Positions 1 through 4,937 of a stretch of 17,756 nt of DNA are shown one piece after another. The notes beneath the pieces were generated by a model, which saw only the letters and a list, made by a program, of their open reading frames with translations, was not told where the DNA came from and searched no databases. The position numbers and the translations under genes were made by a program. This DNA is from an uncultured Clostridia bacterium (GTDB lineage Bacteria; Bacillota; Clostridia; Christensenellales; Borkfalkiaceae): contig CANRIY010000022.1 of assembly GCA_947630775.1 (NCBI GenBank), forward strand, positions 1 through 17,756, read 5' to 3'. Every line of letters starts with the position of its first letter. Positions within the stretch are counted from its first letter, which is position 1.

Positions 1-351
1 ATCGCCGAGACGGGCACCAAGATCGACATCGAAGAGGACGGCACCGTCTGCATCGCTTCCTACGGGGACGCAGAGGCGGCGCAGAAGGCAAAGGCGATCA
101 TCGAGAGCATCGTCCACGACCCCGAGGTCGGCGATATGTTCATCGGCAGAGTCGTCCGCGTGCTCTCCACGATGGGCGCGTTCGTAGAGTTCGCTCCCGG
201 CAAGGACGGCATGATCCATATCTCCAAGCTGTCCGATAAGCGGGTCGAAAAGGTCGAGGACGTCCTGAATATCGGCGATACGGTCAAGGTCAAGATCATC
301 AAGATCGGCGAGAAGGGCATCGACTTCAAACTTCTCGAAAAGCTCAATTAA
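1..351 (+). CDS. pnp: Polyribonucleotide nucleotidyltransferase (PNPase), C-terminal part
   Basis: The reading frame is open from the first base and ends with TAA at 349-351, giving the last 116 residues of a protein whose start lies outside the window. It begins inside a KH RNA-binding domain (IAETGTKIDIEEDGTV, then a helix rich in Ala and Lys). From about residue 45 an S1 domain follows (MFIGRVVRVLSTMGAFVEF, KDGMIHISKLSD, IGDTVKVKIIKI). KH followed by S1 at the C-terminus is the PNPase arrangement, and the sequence closely matches that family. PNPase is a trimeric phosphorolytic 3'-5' exoribonuclease of mRNA turnover; the catalytic RNase PH domains are not visible here. The S1 domain ends directly at IDFKLLEKLN, without the long charged tail some PNPases carry. 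An ATG at 136 is internal and not a start. Confidence 0.95.
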   Translation: MAETGTKIDIEEDGTVCIASYGDAEAAQKAKAIIESIVHDPEVGDMFIGRVVRVLSTMGAFVEFAPGKDGMIHISKLSDKRVEKVEDVLNIGDTVKVKIIKIGEKGIDFKLLEKLN

Positions 352-364
352 AAGGTAAAATCTT

Positions 365-396
365 ATGCCCGCGGCCTTCGCCGCGGGCATTTTTTT
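365..396 (+). terminator. Rho-independent terminator of pnp
   Basis: An 11-bp perfect GC-rich stem (365-375 with 380-390, ATGCCCGCGGC) closes a CTTC loop and is followed by six T. It lies 13 bases after the pnp stop. Confidence 0.93.
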
Positions 397-450
397 GCTT
401 TTCCATTCATAACATGCGTTATATAACATATGTAATATTATGCACTCGTT

Positions 451-562
451 CCCTCGGCGCCCCTTTCAGGGGAGCTGTCACGCTGCCCTTGCGTGACTGA
501 GGGGTTTTAAGAACCCTATCCCCCGCTACGCGGGTACTTCCCCTAAAAGGGGAAGCAAGGGA
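451..562. repeat. Dispersed palindromic repeat, family A (copy 1)
   Basis: A GC-rich element beginning CCCTCGGCGCCCC and ending CCCCTAAAAGGGGAAGCAAGGG. It is built of small hairpins: CCCC-TTTCA-GGGG, a GTCACGC...GCGTGAC hairpin, and CCCC-TAAAA-GGGG. The same modules recur at 3364-3420, 3571-3627, 3786-3948 and 11347-11584 in both orientations. No coding potential is seen. This accounts for most of the gene-free stretch 397-600; the rest (400-450) is AT-rich and holds only a short ATAAC-ATGC-GTTAT palindrome. Confidence 0.75.
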
Positions 563-571
563 AGGAAACCG

Positions 572-630
572 CGTCATGCTGCCCCGCGCGCACGTTCTAA
601 TCACGTCATGCTGCCCCGCGCGCACGTTCT
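572..630. repeat. 27-bp tandem direct repeat
   Basis: The 27-base sequence starting CGTCATGCTGCCCCGCGCGC is present at 572-598 and again, identical, at 604-630, 32 bp apart. The second copy is the left end of the palindromic element at 604-753, so the first is a partial duplication of that end. Confidence 0.85.
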
Positions 631-753
631 TTTTGTTGTCGAAGTGCGGCACGAGCGCCGTCCTTGGCGCGGAGTAGCCGCCGCTGCTCTTGCGGCGTGT
701 CGAAGCATCACCTTATTATACTGCGGTGACCCTTCGACAAGCTCAGGGTGACG
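604..753. repeat. Dispersed quasi-palindromic element, family B (copy 1)
   Basis: The ends resemble inverted repeats (CGTCATGCTG... and ...CAGGGTGACG). The core is TCGAAGCATCACC ... GGTGACCCTTCGA around a short AT-rich centre (711-724). An extra segment of roughly 75-80 bp sits inside the left arm (about 614-694). A second copy lies at 3429-3557 in the opposite orientation, with a homologous insert in the other arm. Nothing in this stretch looks coding. Confidence 0.75.
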
Positions 754-795
754 TGATTTGGAATGACGCGTAGAACATGCACGCCGCGAAAAGCG

Positions 796-831
796 GAAAA
801 ACAAAACTCCCGCCGATGCAGACGGGAGTTT
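796..831 (-). terminator. Rho-independent terminator of the XRE gene
   Basis: Read on the minus strand, AAACTCCCG (831-823) pairs with CGGGAGTTT (812-804) around a 10-base loop and is followed by TGTTTTT. The stem overlaps the TAA stop of the regulator gene at 830-832. Confidence 0.88.
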
Positions 832-1165
832 AACGGTTGATCTCCGATTCGGAGAGAAGTTTTAATTGTTCAAAGGCATAGGAGCGGATGGGCGGTTTCA
901 GAGAGCGGAATTTTTGAATCAGTTCCCGCTCCTGCGGCGAAAGCGCATAGGGCAGAGGCGCCTGTTCCCGTCCCGCCAGATAATCGAGCGAGCACTCAAA
1001 AAAATCAGCATATGCGATGAGACTGTCTAACTTTGGCATGTGGTTTTTTTCATGTGCCGCGATCGTTGTCTGTCCGACGCCAAGCTCGTCCGCAAGTTGC
1101 TTTTGCGTAAGACCGTTCTCAATTCTGAGTTCTTTGAGTCTTTCATTGATCGATATCATATCCAT
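830..1165 (-). CDS. XRE-family helix-turn-helix transcriptional regulator
   Basis: 111 residues. An N-terminal HTH_3 (Cro/C1-type) domain spans about residues 7-62: INERLKELRIENGLTQKQLADELGVGQTTI is the helix-turn-helix and AYADFFECSLDYLAG closes the domain. The C-terminal 45 residues (PQERELIQKFRSLKPPIRSYAFEQL) are helical, as in repressors that dimerise or respond through a short tail; no ligand domain is recognised. It is divergent from the zinc-ribbon membrane protein at 1272. A palindrome between them (1237-1252) is a plausible operator, so it may control that gene and itself; this is inference. No Shine-Dalgarno precedes the ATG. A TAAAAT at 1177-1172 on the minus strand lies six bases upstream of the ATG, suggesting a leaderless mRNA. 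A second ATG two codons in (MISINERL) is the alternative start. Confidence 0.9.
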   Translation of the reverse strand: MDMISINERLKELRIENGLTQKQLADELGVGQTTIAAHEKNHMPKLDSLIAYADFFECSLDYLAGREQAPLPYALSPQERELIQKFRSLKPPIRSYAFEQLKLLSESEINR

Positions 1166-1198
1166 AATTTTATTTTAGCATTTTTGTGCTTAAAACTC

Positions 1199-1227
1199 TT
1201 GACATATTAACGCGATGTTGTTATAAT
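1199..1227 (+). promoter_or_regulatory. Consensus sigma-A promoter of the zinc-ribbon protein
   Basis: TTGACA at 1199-1204, a 17-bp spacer and TATAAT at 1222-1227: a perfect consensus. Transcription should start near 1234, leaving a leader of about 38 bases with GGAGGT at 1260-1265 before the ATG at 1272. Confidence 0.92.
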
Positions 1228-1236
1228 TGTGTAAAA

Positions 1237-1252
1237 TAACAAAACTTTGTTA
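1237..1252. promoter_or_regulatory. Palindrome in the divergent control region, possible XRE operator
   Basis: A perfect inverted repeat, TAACAAA-AC-TTTGTTA, lies just after the predicted +1 of the gene at 1272 and about 70-85 bp upstream of the XRE gene. Its position and symmetry suit binding of an HTH dimer that blocks transcription. Assignment to the neighbouring XRE protein is inferred from position only. Confidence 0.5.
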
Positions 1253-1271
1253 ATCTATTGGAGGTTAAATC

Positions 1272-2405
1272 ATGGCATTGGTTATCTGTCCATATTGTGG
1301 GCGGCATGTGGAAGGAGAGGCAGGGCAATGCTCTTTTTGCGGCGGAAAGTTTCAGGTTACGCCGACGGAGCCTACGCAAGCGCCCGTGCAATCGTGGCAA
1401 GTTTCTCCCACGGAGCCTCAAGGTGAGGTTTCACAGGAGCCTTATCCGCGACCGCCGATCAGATGTCCGCGGTGCGGAGAGGTATCTGTGGGCTCGCCTT
1501 ATTGCAATCGGTGCGGGTTGCCGCTTTTTACGGGAGGATACGGAGCCGCCCCGCAGAATGTTTCGCAAACACAATATAACGTCTCTCAGGCGCAGTACGG
1601 GTATCCCCCAACCCCGACGCCCGCTCCGCAAGCGGCTCAGGGGGCGGCAAAAAGCGACGATAAAGATTCCGATCCGATCGTCCAATGGCTGAAAGCGAAT
1701 CCGAAAGAGCAAAAGTGGCTTAACCCGATGGATTTGTTTTTGAGCGCAGTAGACCTTATACCTTTTTTTCTTGCGTTAGGTTTCATTTTTACAATGCTTT
1801 TTGCGATCGAACGGCCTTATGAAACGCTTTATAAAAATGATAATTATTTGGAGTTGGTCCTGAATTATAAAATTTATATCCGTAATGCTTGGATCCTTGC
1901 TATTTGTCTCGCGTTATGTTTGTTTGCATCGACGATTATTAGATGTTACAAAATTATGTGGGTCAAAAGATGCTCCCAATGGATGATAAGTAAAAATATA
2001 AATTTTCGCGCGGCGCTTTTGAACGAGCCCAAAGAGTTCCTCAGCAATCCAATGTCGGGTACGAAAAAATGGAATAAATGTGATATCCCAAATGCAGGGC
2101 GATTGGCAATATATTATTCTACAATAAAAAAGAACGGAAGCATGCAAATTTTTGCTTGCATTATTCAATGCCTATCAGAGATTATTTTGTTAAGTTTATT
2201 ATTTGATTATACTGCCCGTGTCTGTAATATCATCCGCGACAATGTTGTTTTTGGAATGCATTCAGCCTTGGGTCCGGAATTTTTAATAGATGTTCTCATA
2301 ATTTTTGTGATAGCGCTTGCCATTATGTTGATTGTATTCTGCGTGAGAAAGGCAGAGATAGGTAAGGAAAAAAAATTTATAGAAGAGGAAATATCCCAAA
2401 AATAA
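1272..2405 (+). CDS. Zinc-ribbon, four-helix membrane protein of unknown function
   Basis: 377 residues, function not recognised. Two zinc ribbons sit at the N-terminus: C6-x2-C9...C20-x2-C23 (CPYCGRHV, CSFCGGKF) and C65-x2-C68...C78-x2-C81 (CPRCGEV, CNRCGLP). A Pro/Gln/Tyr/Ala-rich linker follows at 84-127. About four hydrophobic segments come after it: 157-178, 205-223, 291-311 and 337-357, with a basic cytosolic-looking stretch between the second and third and a charged C-terminus. The ATG is preceded by GGAGGT at a good distance and by a consensus promoter. Base composition changes within the gene: the first 450 bases are GC-rich like the surroundings, but about 1730-2400 is markedly AT-rich. 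This could mean a recombined or acquired membrane half. The layout resembles the many bacterial zinc-ribbon-plus-TM proteins whose roles are unknown. Control by the divergent XRE protein is plausible. Confidence 0.85.
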   Translation: MALVICPYCGRHVEGEAGQCSFCGGKFQVTPTEPTQAPVQSWQVSPTEPQGEVSQEPYPRPPIRCPRCGEVSVGSPYCNRCGLPLFTGGYGAAPQNVSQTQYNVSQAQYGYPPTPTPAPQAAQGAAKSDDKDSDPIVQWLKANPKEQKWLNPMDLFLSAVDLIPFFLALGFIFTMLFAIERPYETLYKNDNYLELVLNYKIYIRNAWILAICLALCLFASTIIRCYKIMWVKRCSQWMISKNINFRAALLNEPKEFLSNPMSGTKKWNKCDIPNAGRLAIYYSTIKKNGSMQIFACIIQCLSEIILLSLLFDYTARVCNIIRDNVVFGMHSALGPEFLIDVLIIFVIALAIMLIVFCVRKAEIGKEKKFIEEEISQK

Positions 2406-2412
2406 AATACAA

Positions 2413-2440
2413 CCGCCCGACGGAAACGTCGGGCGGAATC
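2413..2440. terminator. Bidirectional Rho-independent terminator
   Basis: A 10-bp perfect stem (CCGCCCGACG, 2413-2422, with 2427-2436) closes a GAAA tetraloop. It is followed by AATCTTTTC on the plus strand and, read on the minus strand, by TTGTATTTTATTT. It can therefore stop the zinc-ribbon gene from one side and the SRP RNA transcript from the other. Confidence 0.82.
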
Positions 2441-2469
2441 TTTTCAAAAAAACTGTGAGGGCTTTTTTT

Positions 2470-2718
2470 GTTGCAACCTACCGGAGCGGTAACGTGGCAG
2501 CCGGCTCCCGCAAAGCTACCTCATGGCACACGCGCGGCACCGTTTAGTGCTGCTGTATCCCTACCCTGACACGGTTCGCGGACGCGCGTTGCATAAGACC
2601 TTGCGATCATCACTGCTTACCCCGCGCAGCCTCCCATAGACGGCACCGAGAAAAGCGTTCGGCTCTGCTATAGCGGATTGCAGATTCAGGGCACCGCTAA
2701 CTCCCCACCTATCACAGC
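2470..2718 (-). ncRNA. ffs: Signal recognition particle RNA, large bacterial type (scRNA)
   Basis: On the minus strand the SRP S-domain tip is present at 2572-2547: GTGTCAGGGTA, loop GGGA, TACAGCAGCAC. This contains the conserved asymmetric and symmetric loop signatures (GUCAGG opposite AGCAGC) that bind Ffh. Further 5' the Alu-domain core TGCAATCCGCTATAGCAGAG (from about 2683) is present, as in the roughly 270-nt SRP RNAs of Bacillus and Clostridia. The long helix 5 strands lie on either side (for example GGCTGCGCGG with CCGCGCGTGTGCC). The RNA is part of the cotranslational targeting particle with Ffh. The 5' end is inferred from the promoter at 2725-2753; the 3' end near 2470 is approximate and may extend to the A/T-rich stretch at about 2440-2470. 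Open frames overlapping it are not genes. Confidence 0.92.
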
Positions 2719-2724
2719 ATACAC

Positions 2725-2753
2725 AGTATACGCTATTTTGGGAGAAAAAGCAA
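2725..2753 (-). promoter_or_regulatory. Promoter of SRP RNA
   Basis: On the minus strand, TTGCTT (2753-2748), a 17-bp spacer and TATACT (2730-2725) predict a start at about 2718. Confidence 0.8.
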
Positions 2754-2760
2754 GCATATT

Positions 2761-2824
2761 TCGCAAATTTCTTTATGATTGAAATGCCCTGCGGGCGGCA
2801 TATCAAGGTCAAAGAAATTTGCGA
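2761..2824. repeat. Long hairpin, first (divergent) member of the structured array
   Basis: A 14-bp perfect stem: TCGCAAATTTCTTT (2761-2774) with AAAGAAATTTGCGA (2811-2824). An inner hairpin is also present (GCCC-TGC-GGGC, 2786-2796). It is followed by GAGGGGTTAG..., the same sequence that follows the long hairpins of the next two units, so it is the 3' part of an incomplete upstream unit. Most bases of the stem differ from the later copies, yet pairing is perfect. Confidence 0.8.
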
Positions 2825-2850
2825 GGGGTTAGTGCGTTTGCCTTGAAATT

Positions 2851-3043
2851 GCGATTCGGCCGTCCCTGTTCTGTTTCACAGAACATTAAGGCTCCCGTAG
2901 GGTGCCAAATGGGGGCGTGCAGCGGCGGGAAACCCGCCTCGCACTGTAATTTTATTTCGTTTGATTTCTTTTTTTGTCTGCGCCTTTGGGGCGCATGCTC
3001 AAAAAGAAATCAAACGAGGGGGTAGCGTGTATGCCTTGTAAAA
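2851..3043. repeat. Structured tandem unit 1 (193 bp)
   Basis: Starts GCGATTCGGCCGTCC. Four hairpins in order: A, GTTCTGT-TTC-ACAGAAC; B, GGCTCCC-GTA-GGGTGCC (2890-2906, one T/T mismatch); C, GGCGGG-AAA-CCCGCC (2924-2938) inside GTGC/GCAC (2917-2920, 2941-2944); D, a 17-bp perfect stem (2957-2973 with 3001-3017) enclosing TGCGCC...GGCGCA (2979-2984, 2990-2995). A linker with GCCTTGTAAAA leads to the next unit. No homologous protein is recognised. Confidence 0.9.
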
Positions 3044-3236
3044 GCGATTCGGCCGTCCATTTTCTGTTTCACACGACAATAAGGTTCCCGTAGGGTACCA
3101 AATGGGGGCGTGCAGCGGCGGGAAACCCGCCTCGCACTGTAATTTTATTTCGTTCGATTTCTTTTTTTGTCTGCGCCTTTGGGGCGCATGCTCAAAAAGA
3201 AATCGAACGAGGGGTTAGCGTGTATGCCTTGTAGAA
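3044..3236. repeat. Structured tandem unit 2 (193 bp)
   Basis: A direct copy of unit 1 with exactly 193-bp offset and about eleven substitutions. Hairpin B changes from GGC/GCC to GGT/ACC (3085 and 3097) and hairpin D from T-A to C-G (3155 and 3205), so every change inside stems B and D is compensated. Hairpin D occupies 3150-3166 with 3194-3210 (17 bp, perfect). Hairpin A is disrupted in this copy (ACACGAC). Confidence 0.9.
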
Positions 3237-3367
3237 GCGATTCGGCCGTCCCTGTTCTGTTTCACAGGACATTAAGGCTCCCGTAGGGTGCCAAATGGGG
3301 GCGCCCACGGCGGAAGTGAATTCCGCCTAAGGCAAGTTAATTTTAGAATGAAGGGGATTCTTGCCTT
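3237..3367. repeat. Structured tandem unit 3, divergent 3' half
   Basis: Matches the other units through hairpins A and B up to AAATGGGGGCG (about 3305), then diverges in sequence but keeps the layout. Hairpin C is replaced by GGCGGAA-GTGAA-TTCCGCC (3309-3327). Hairpin D is replaced by AAGGCAAG...CTTGCCTT (3329-3336 with 3360-3367) around TTAATTTTA. Hairpin A in this copy carries a T-G pair, stable as U-G only if the plus strand is the RNA. Confidence 0.75.
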
Positions 3368-3420
3368 CCACTTGAGGGGAAGGTGTCACGGCTTTCCTTG
3401 CCGTGACGGAAGGGGTGTCA
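3364..3420. repeat. Family A palindromic repeat (short copy)
   Basis: CTTGAGGGGAAGG, then GTCACGGC...GCCGTGAC around a T-rich loop, then GGAAGGGGTGTCA: a shortened version of the family A element seen at 451-562. Confidence 0.65.
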
Positions 3421-3428
3421 TAAAAATA

Positions 3429-3557
3429 CGTCATGCTGAGCGTAGTCGAAGCATCACCTTATGATAATGCGGTGACCCTTCGACAGAGCTACTTCGCGCC
3501 AAGTGCGACGCTCGTGCCGCGCTTAGTGCAATAGAATGCGCGCGGGGCAGGGTGACG
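3429..3557. repeat. Family B quasi-palindromic element (copy 2, inverted)
   Basis: CGTCATGCTGAG at the left end, CAGGGTGACG at the right end and the TCGAAGCATCACC...GGTGACCCTTCGA core. The extra segment lies in the right arm (about 3487-3547). Read on the minus strand it matches the left-arm segment of copy 1 at 604-753 (GCCCCGCGCGCA..., GCGGCACGAGCG, CTTGGCGCG, AGTAGC). Confidence 0.75.
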
Positions 3558-3570
3558 TGATTTGCGACGA

Positions 3571-3627
3571 CACCCCCTCAGTCGCGCAAGGGCGCGCGAC
3601 AGCTCCCCCTCAAGGGGGAGCCAAGGG
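3571..3627. repeat. Family A palindromic repeat (copy 3)
   Basis: CACCCCCTCAGTCGCGCAAG, then GCGCGCGACAGCTCCCCCTC, then AAGGGGGAGCCAAGGG: the reverse-oriented family A core, with hairpins GTCGCGC...GCGCGAC and CCCCCTCAAGGGGG. Confidence 0.75.
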
Positions 3628-3634
3628 ACAACCG

Positions 3635-3778
3635 CGTCATCCTGAGCCAGTGGGAAAGAACGGAGTCCGCGGGAGAATGTCCCGAAGGATCTCGCCATTA
3701 CAGCGCATTGTTTGCCCCCGCGAGATTCTTCGGGAATTGCACTTCGGACTGCGTACGACTCACTGGCTCAGAATGACG
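3635..3778. repeat. Family C palindromic element (144 bp, uninterrupted copy)
   Basis: 18-bp terminal inverted repeats with one mismatch: CGTCATCCTGAGCCAGTG (3635-3652) and CACTGGCTCAGAATGACG (3761-3778). Inner arms CCCGAAGGATCTCGC and GCGAGATTCTTCGGG pair at 14 of 15 positions, so the whole element can fold as one long hairpin. A second copy at 8681-8932 carries an insertion in its loop. Confidence 0.8.
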
Positions 3779-3785
3779 CGGAACG

Positions 3786-3948
3786 ACACCCCCTCAGTCA
3801 CCTGCGGTGACAGCTCCCCCTCAAGGGGGCGCCAAGGGAACGGGGCGCAAGGGCGCGCGACAGCTCAGGCGGAAAAGGCTCCAAGAATAGAACGGTCGCC
3901 TTTTCCCGCCATCCCTAAGGAAGGACCCCTCAAGGGGGCGCCGAGGGG
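3786..3948. repeat. Family A palindromic repeats (two fused copies, one with a 60-bp insert)
   Basis: A core copy (CACCCCCTCAGTCACC ... GGGGGCGCCAAGGG) is followed by a second whose middle holds about 60 bp at 3866-3925. That insert has its own hairpin (GGCGGAAAAGGC with GCCTTTTCCCGCC). The same insert is found in the opposite orientation at 11369-11426. The cluster ends about 20 bp before the mrp promoter. Confidence 0.75.
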
Positions 3949-3970
3949 TAGGGACAAGCCACAAAAATGC

Positions 3971-3999
3971 TTGCCAAGGGGCGGGATCCGTGCTATAAT
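3971..3999 (+). promoter_or_regulatory. Promoter of mrp
   Basis: TTGCCA (3971-3976), 17-bp spacer, TATAAT (3994-3999). The predicted start is near 4006, so the leader is only about a dozen bases and the Shine-Dalgarno AAAAGGAG (4006-4013) is at or just after the 5' end. Confidence 0.82.
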
Positions 4000-4017
4000 G
4001 CTTGCAAAAGGAGAATT

Positions 4018-4863
4018 ATGGCAAACTGTACGCATGACTGTTCCACTTGCAGCTCGAACTGCGGGACGAGGAGCAAAAACTCTTTCATCAAGCCGATCAA
4101 CAAGCATGCGAGCGTCAAGCGCGTCGTCGCCGTGGCAAGCGGCAAGGGCGGCGTCGGGAAATCGCTCGTCACGGCGCTTTTGGCGGTGCGCGCGGCGGCG
4201 CGGGGGTACCATGTCGGGATCCTCGACGCCGACATCACGGGCCCTTCCATTCCGAAAGCGTTCGGGGTTCTCGGACATGCCTATGGCACAGACGGTGCGA
4301 TCCAGCCCGTCGCGGCGAAAAGCGGTATCAAACTCATGTCCATGAACACCCTTTTGGAGCATGAGGACGACCCCGTCGTCTGGCGCGGATCTCTGATCGC
4401 GGGTGCGGCGACGCAGTTCTGGACGGACGTCGAATGGGGGGATCTCGACATGATGTTCATCGACATGCCCCCGGGAACGGGCGACGTGCCGCTCACCGTA
4501 TTCCAGTCCATTCCGCTTTCGGGCGTTGTCGTCGTGACGACGCCGCAGGACCTCGTGGAGATGATCGTGGGCAAGGCGGTGAATATGGCGAAGATGATGG
4601 AGATCCCGCTGCTCGGCATTGCCGAAAATATGAGCTATTATGTCTGCCCCGATTGCGGGAAGGCGCATGAGATCTTCGGCGCAAGCCGTGTAGAGGGGCT
4701 GAAAGAGAAATACGGCTTCCCCGCGGCGGCGCGGTTGCCTCTTTCCGAAGCGACGAGGACGCTTGCCGACGGCGGCAGGATCGAGGAAGCGGACACCGAT
4801 CCCCTTGCGGAGATCTTTGCGCAGATCGAGAGATCCCGTCTCATCGAAAACCGCGCAAAATAA
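4018..4863 (+). CDS. mrp: Mrp/NBP35-family P-loop ATPase, Fe-S cluster carrier
   Basis: 281 residues from the ATG at 4018, chosen because AAAAGGAG precedes it; a longer frame reading upstream would run through the promoter. The N-terminus has a cysteine cluster, C4-x3-C8-x2-C11-x3-C15 (MANCTHDCSTCSSNC), as in NBP35-like members. The deviant Walker A is GKGGVGKS (42-49), LDADITGPS (69-77) follows, the switch II region is DMPPGTGD (149-156), and the CxxC that bridges a labile 4Fe-4S cluster in the dimer is YVCPDCGK (C210, C213). The family binds Fe-S clusters and hands them to apoproteins in the cytoplasm using ATP. The gene stands alone with its own promoter and converges on the DUF1508 gene, sharing a terminator. 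Length is normal for the family. Confidence 0.93.
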   Translation: MANCTHDCSTCSSNCGTRSKNSFIKPINKHASVKRVVAVASGKGGVGKSLVTALLAVRAAARGYHVGILDADITGPSIPKAFGVLGHAYGTDGAIQPVAAKSGIKLMSMNTLLEHEDDPVVWRGSLIAGAATQFWTDVEWGDLDMMFIDMPPGTGDVPLTVFQSIPLSGVVVVTTPQDLVEMIVGKAVNMAKMMEIPLLGIAENMSYYVCPDCGKAHEIFGASRVEGLKEKYGFPAAARLPLSEATRTLADGGRIEEADTDPLAEIFAQIERSRLIENRAK

Positions 4864-4890
4864 CTTTTTTGTGAGTATTGACGGTATGAA

Positions 4891-4919
4891 AAAACAGCGG
4901 CGAAACAGCCGCTGTTTTT
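4891..4919. terminator. Bidirectional terminator between mrp and the DUF1508 gene
   Basis: An 11-bp stem AAAACAGCGGC (4891-4901) with GCCGCTGTTTT (4908-4918). T-runs follow it on the plus strand (TTTTTGATTTTT) and on the minus strand (TTTTTTCATACC), serving two convergent genes. Confidence 0.9.
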
Positions 4920-4937
4920 GATTTTTCGCAACATATG

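Noticed and set aside
601..804. Short minus-strand frames in the repeat region before the XRE gene
   Set aside because: They translate palindromic repeats, with no ribosome site and no recognisable domain.
2561..2812. 83-codon minus-strand frame
   Set aside because: It overlaps the SRP RNA gene and its promoter.
2819..3025. Open frame of 68 codons inside the structured array
   Set aside because: It runs through hairpins A to D; changes between units follow base pairing rather than codon positions, and no ribosome site precedes it.
2761..3367. CRISPR array
   Set aside because: The repeats are 193 bp, contiguous and without unique spacers; no cas genes are present.
2761..3367. Retron or group II intron RNA
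   Set aside because: No reverse transcriptase is encoded anywhere in the window and no intron domain V was found.
451..3960. Integron attC sites for the palindromic repeats
   Set aside because: There are no cassette genes between them, no integrase is in view, and the core-site motifs of attC are not evident.
3536..4345. 269-codon plus-strand frame over the repeats into mrp
   Set aside because: It reads through palindromic repeats and the mrp promoter in another frame.
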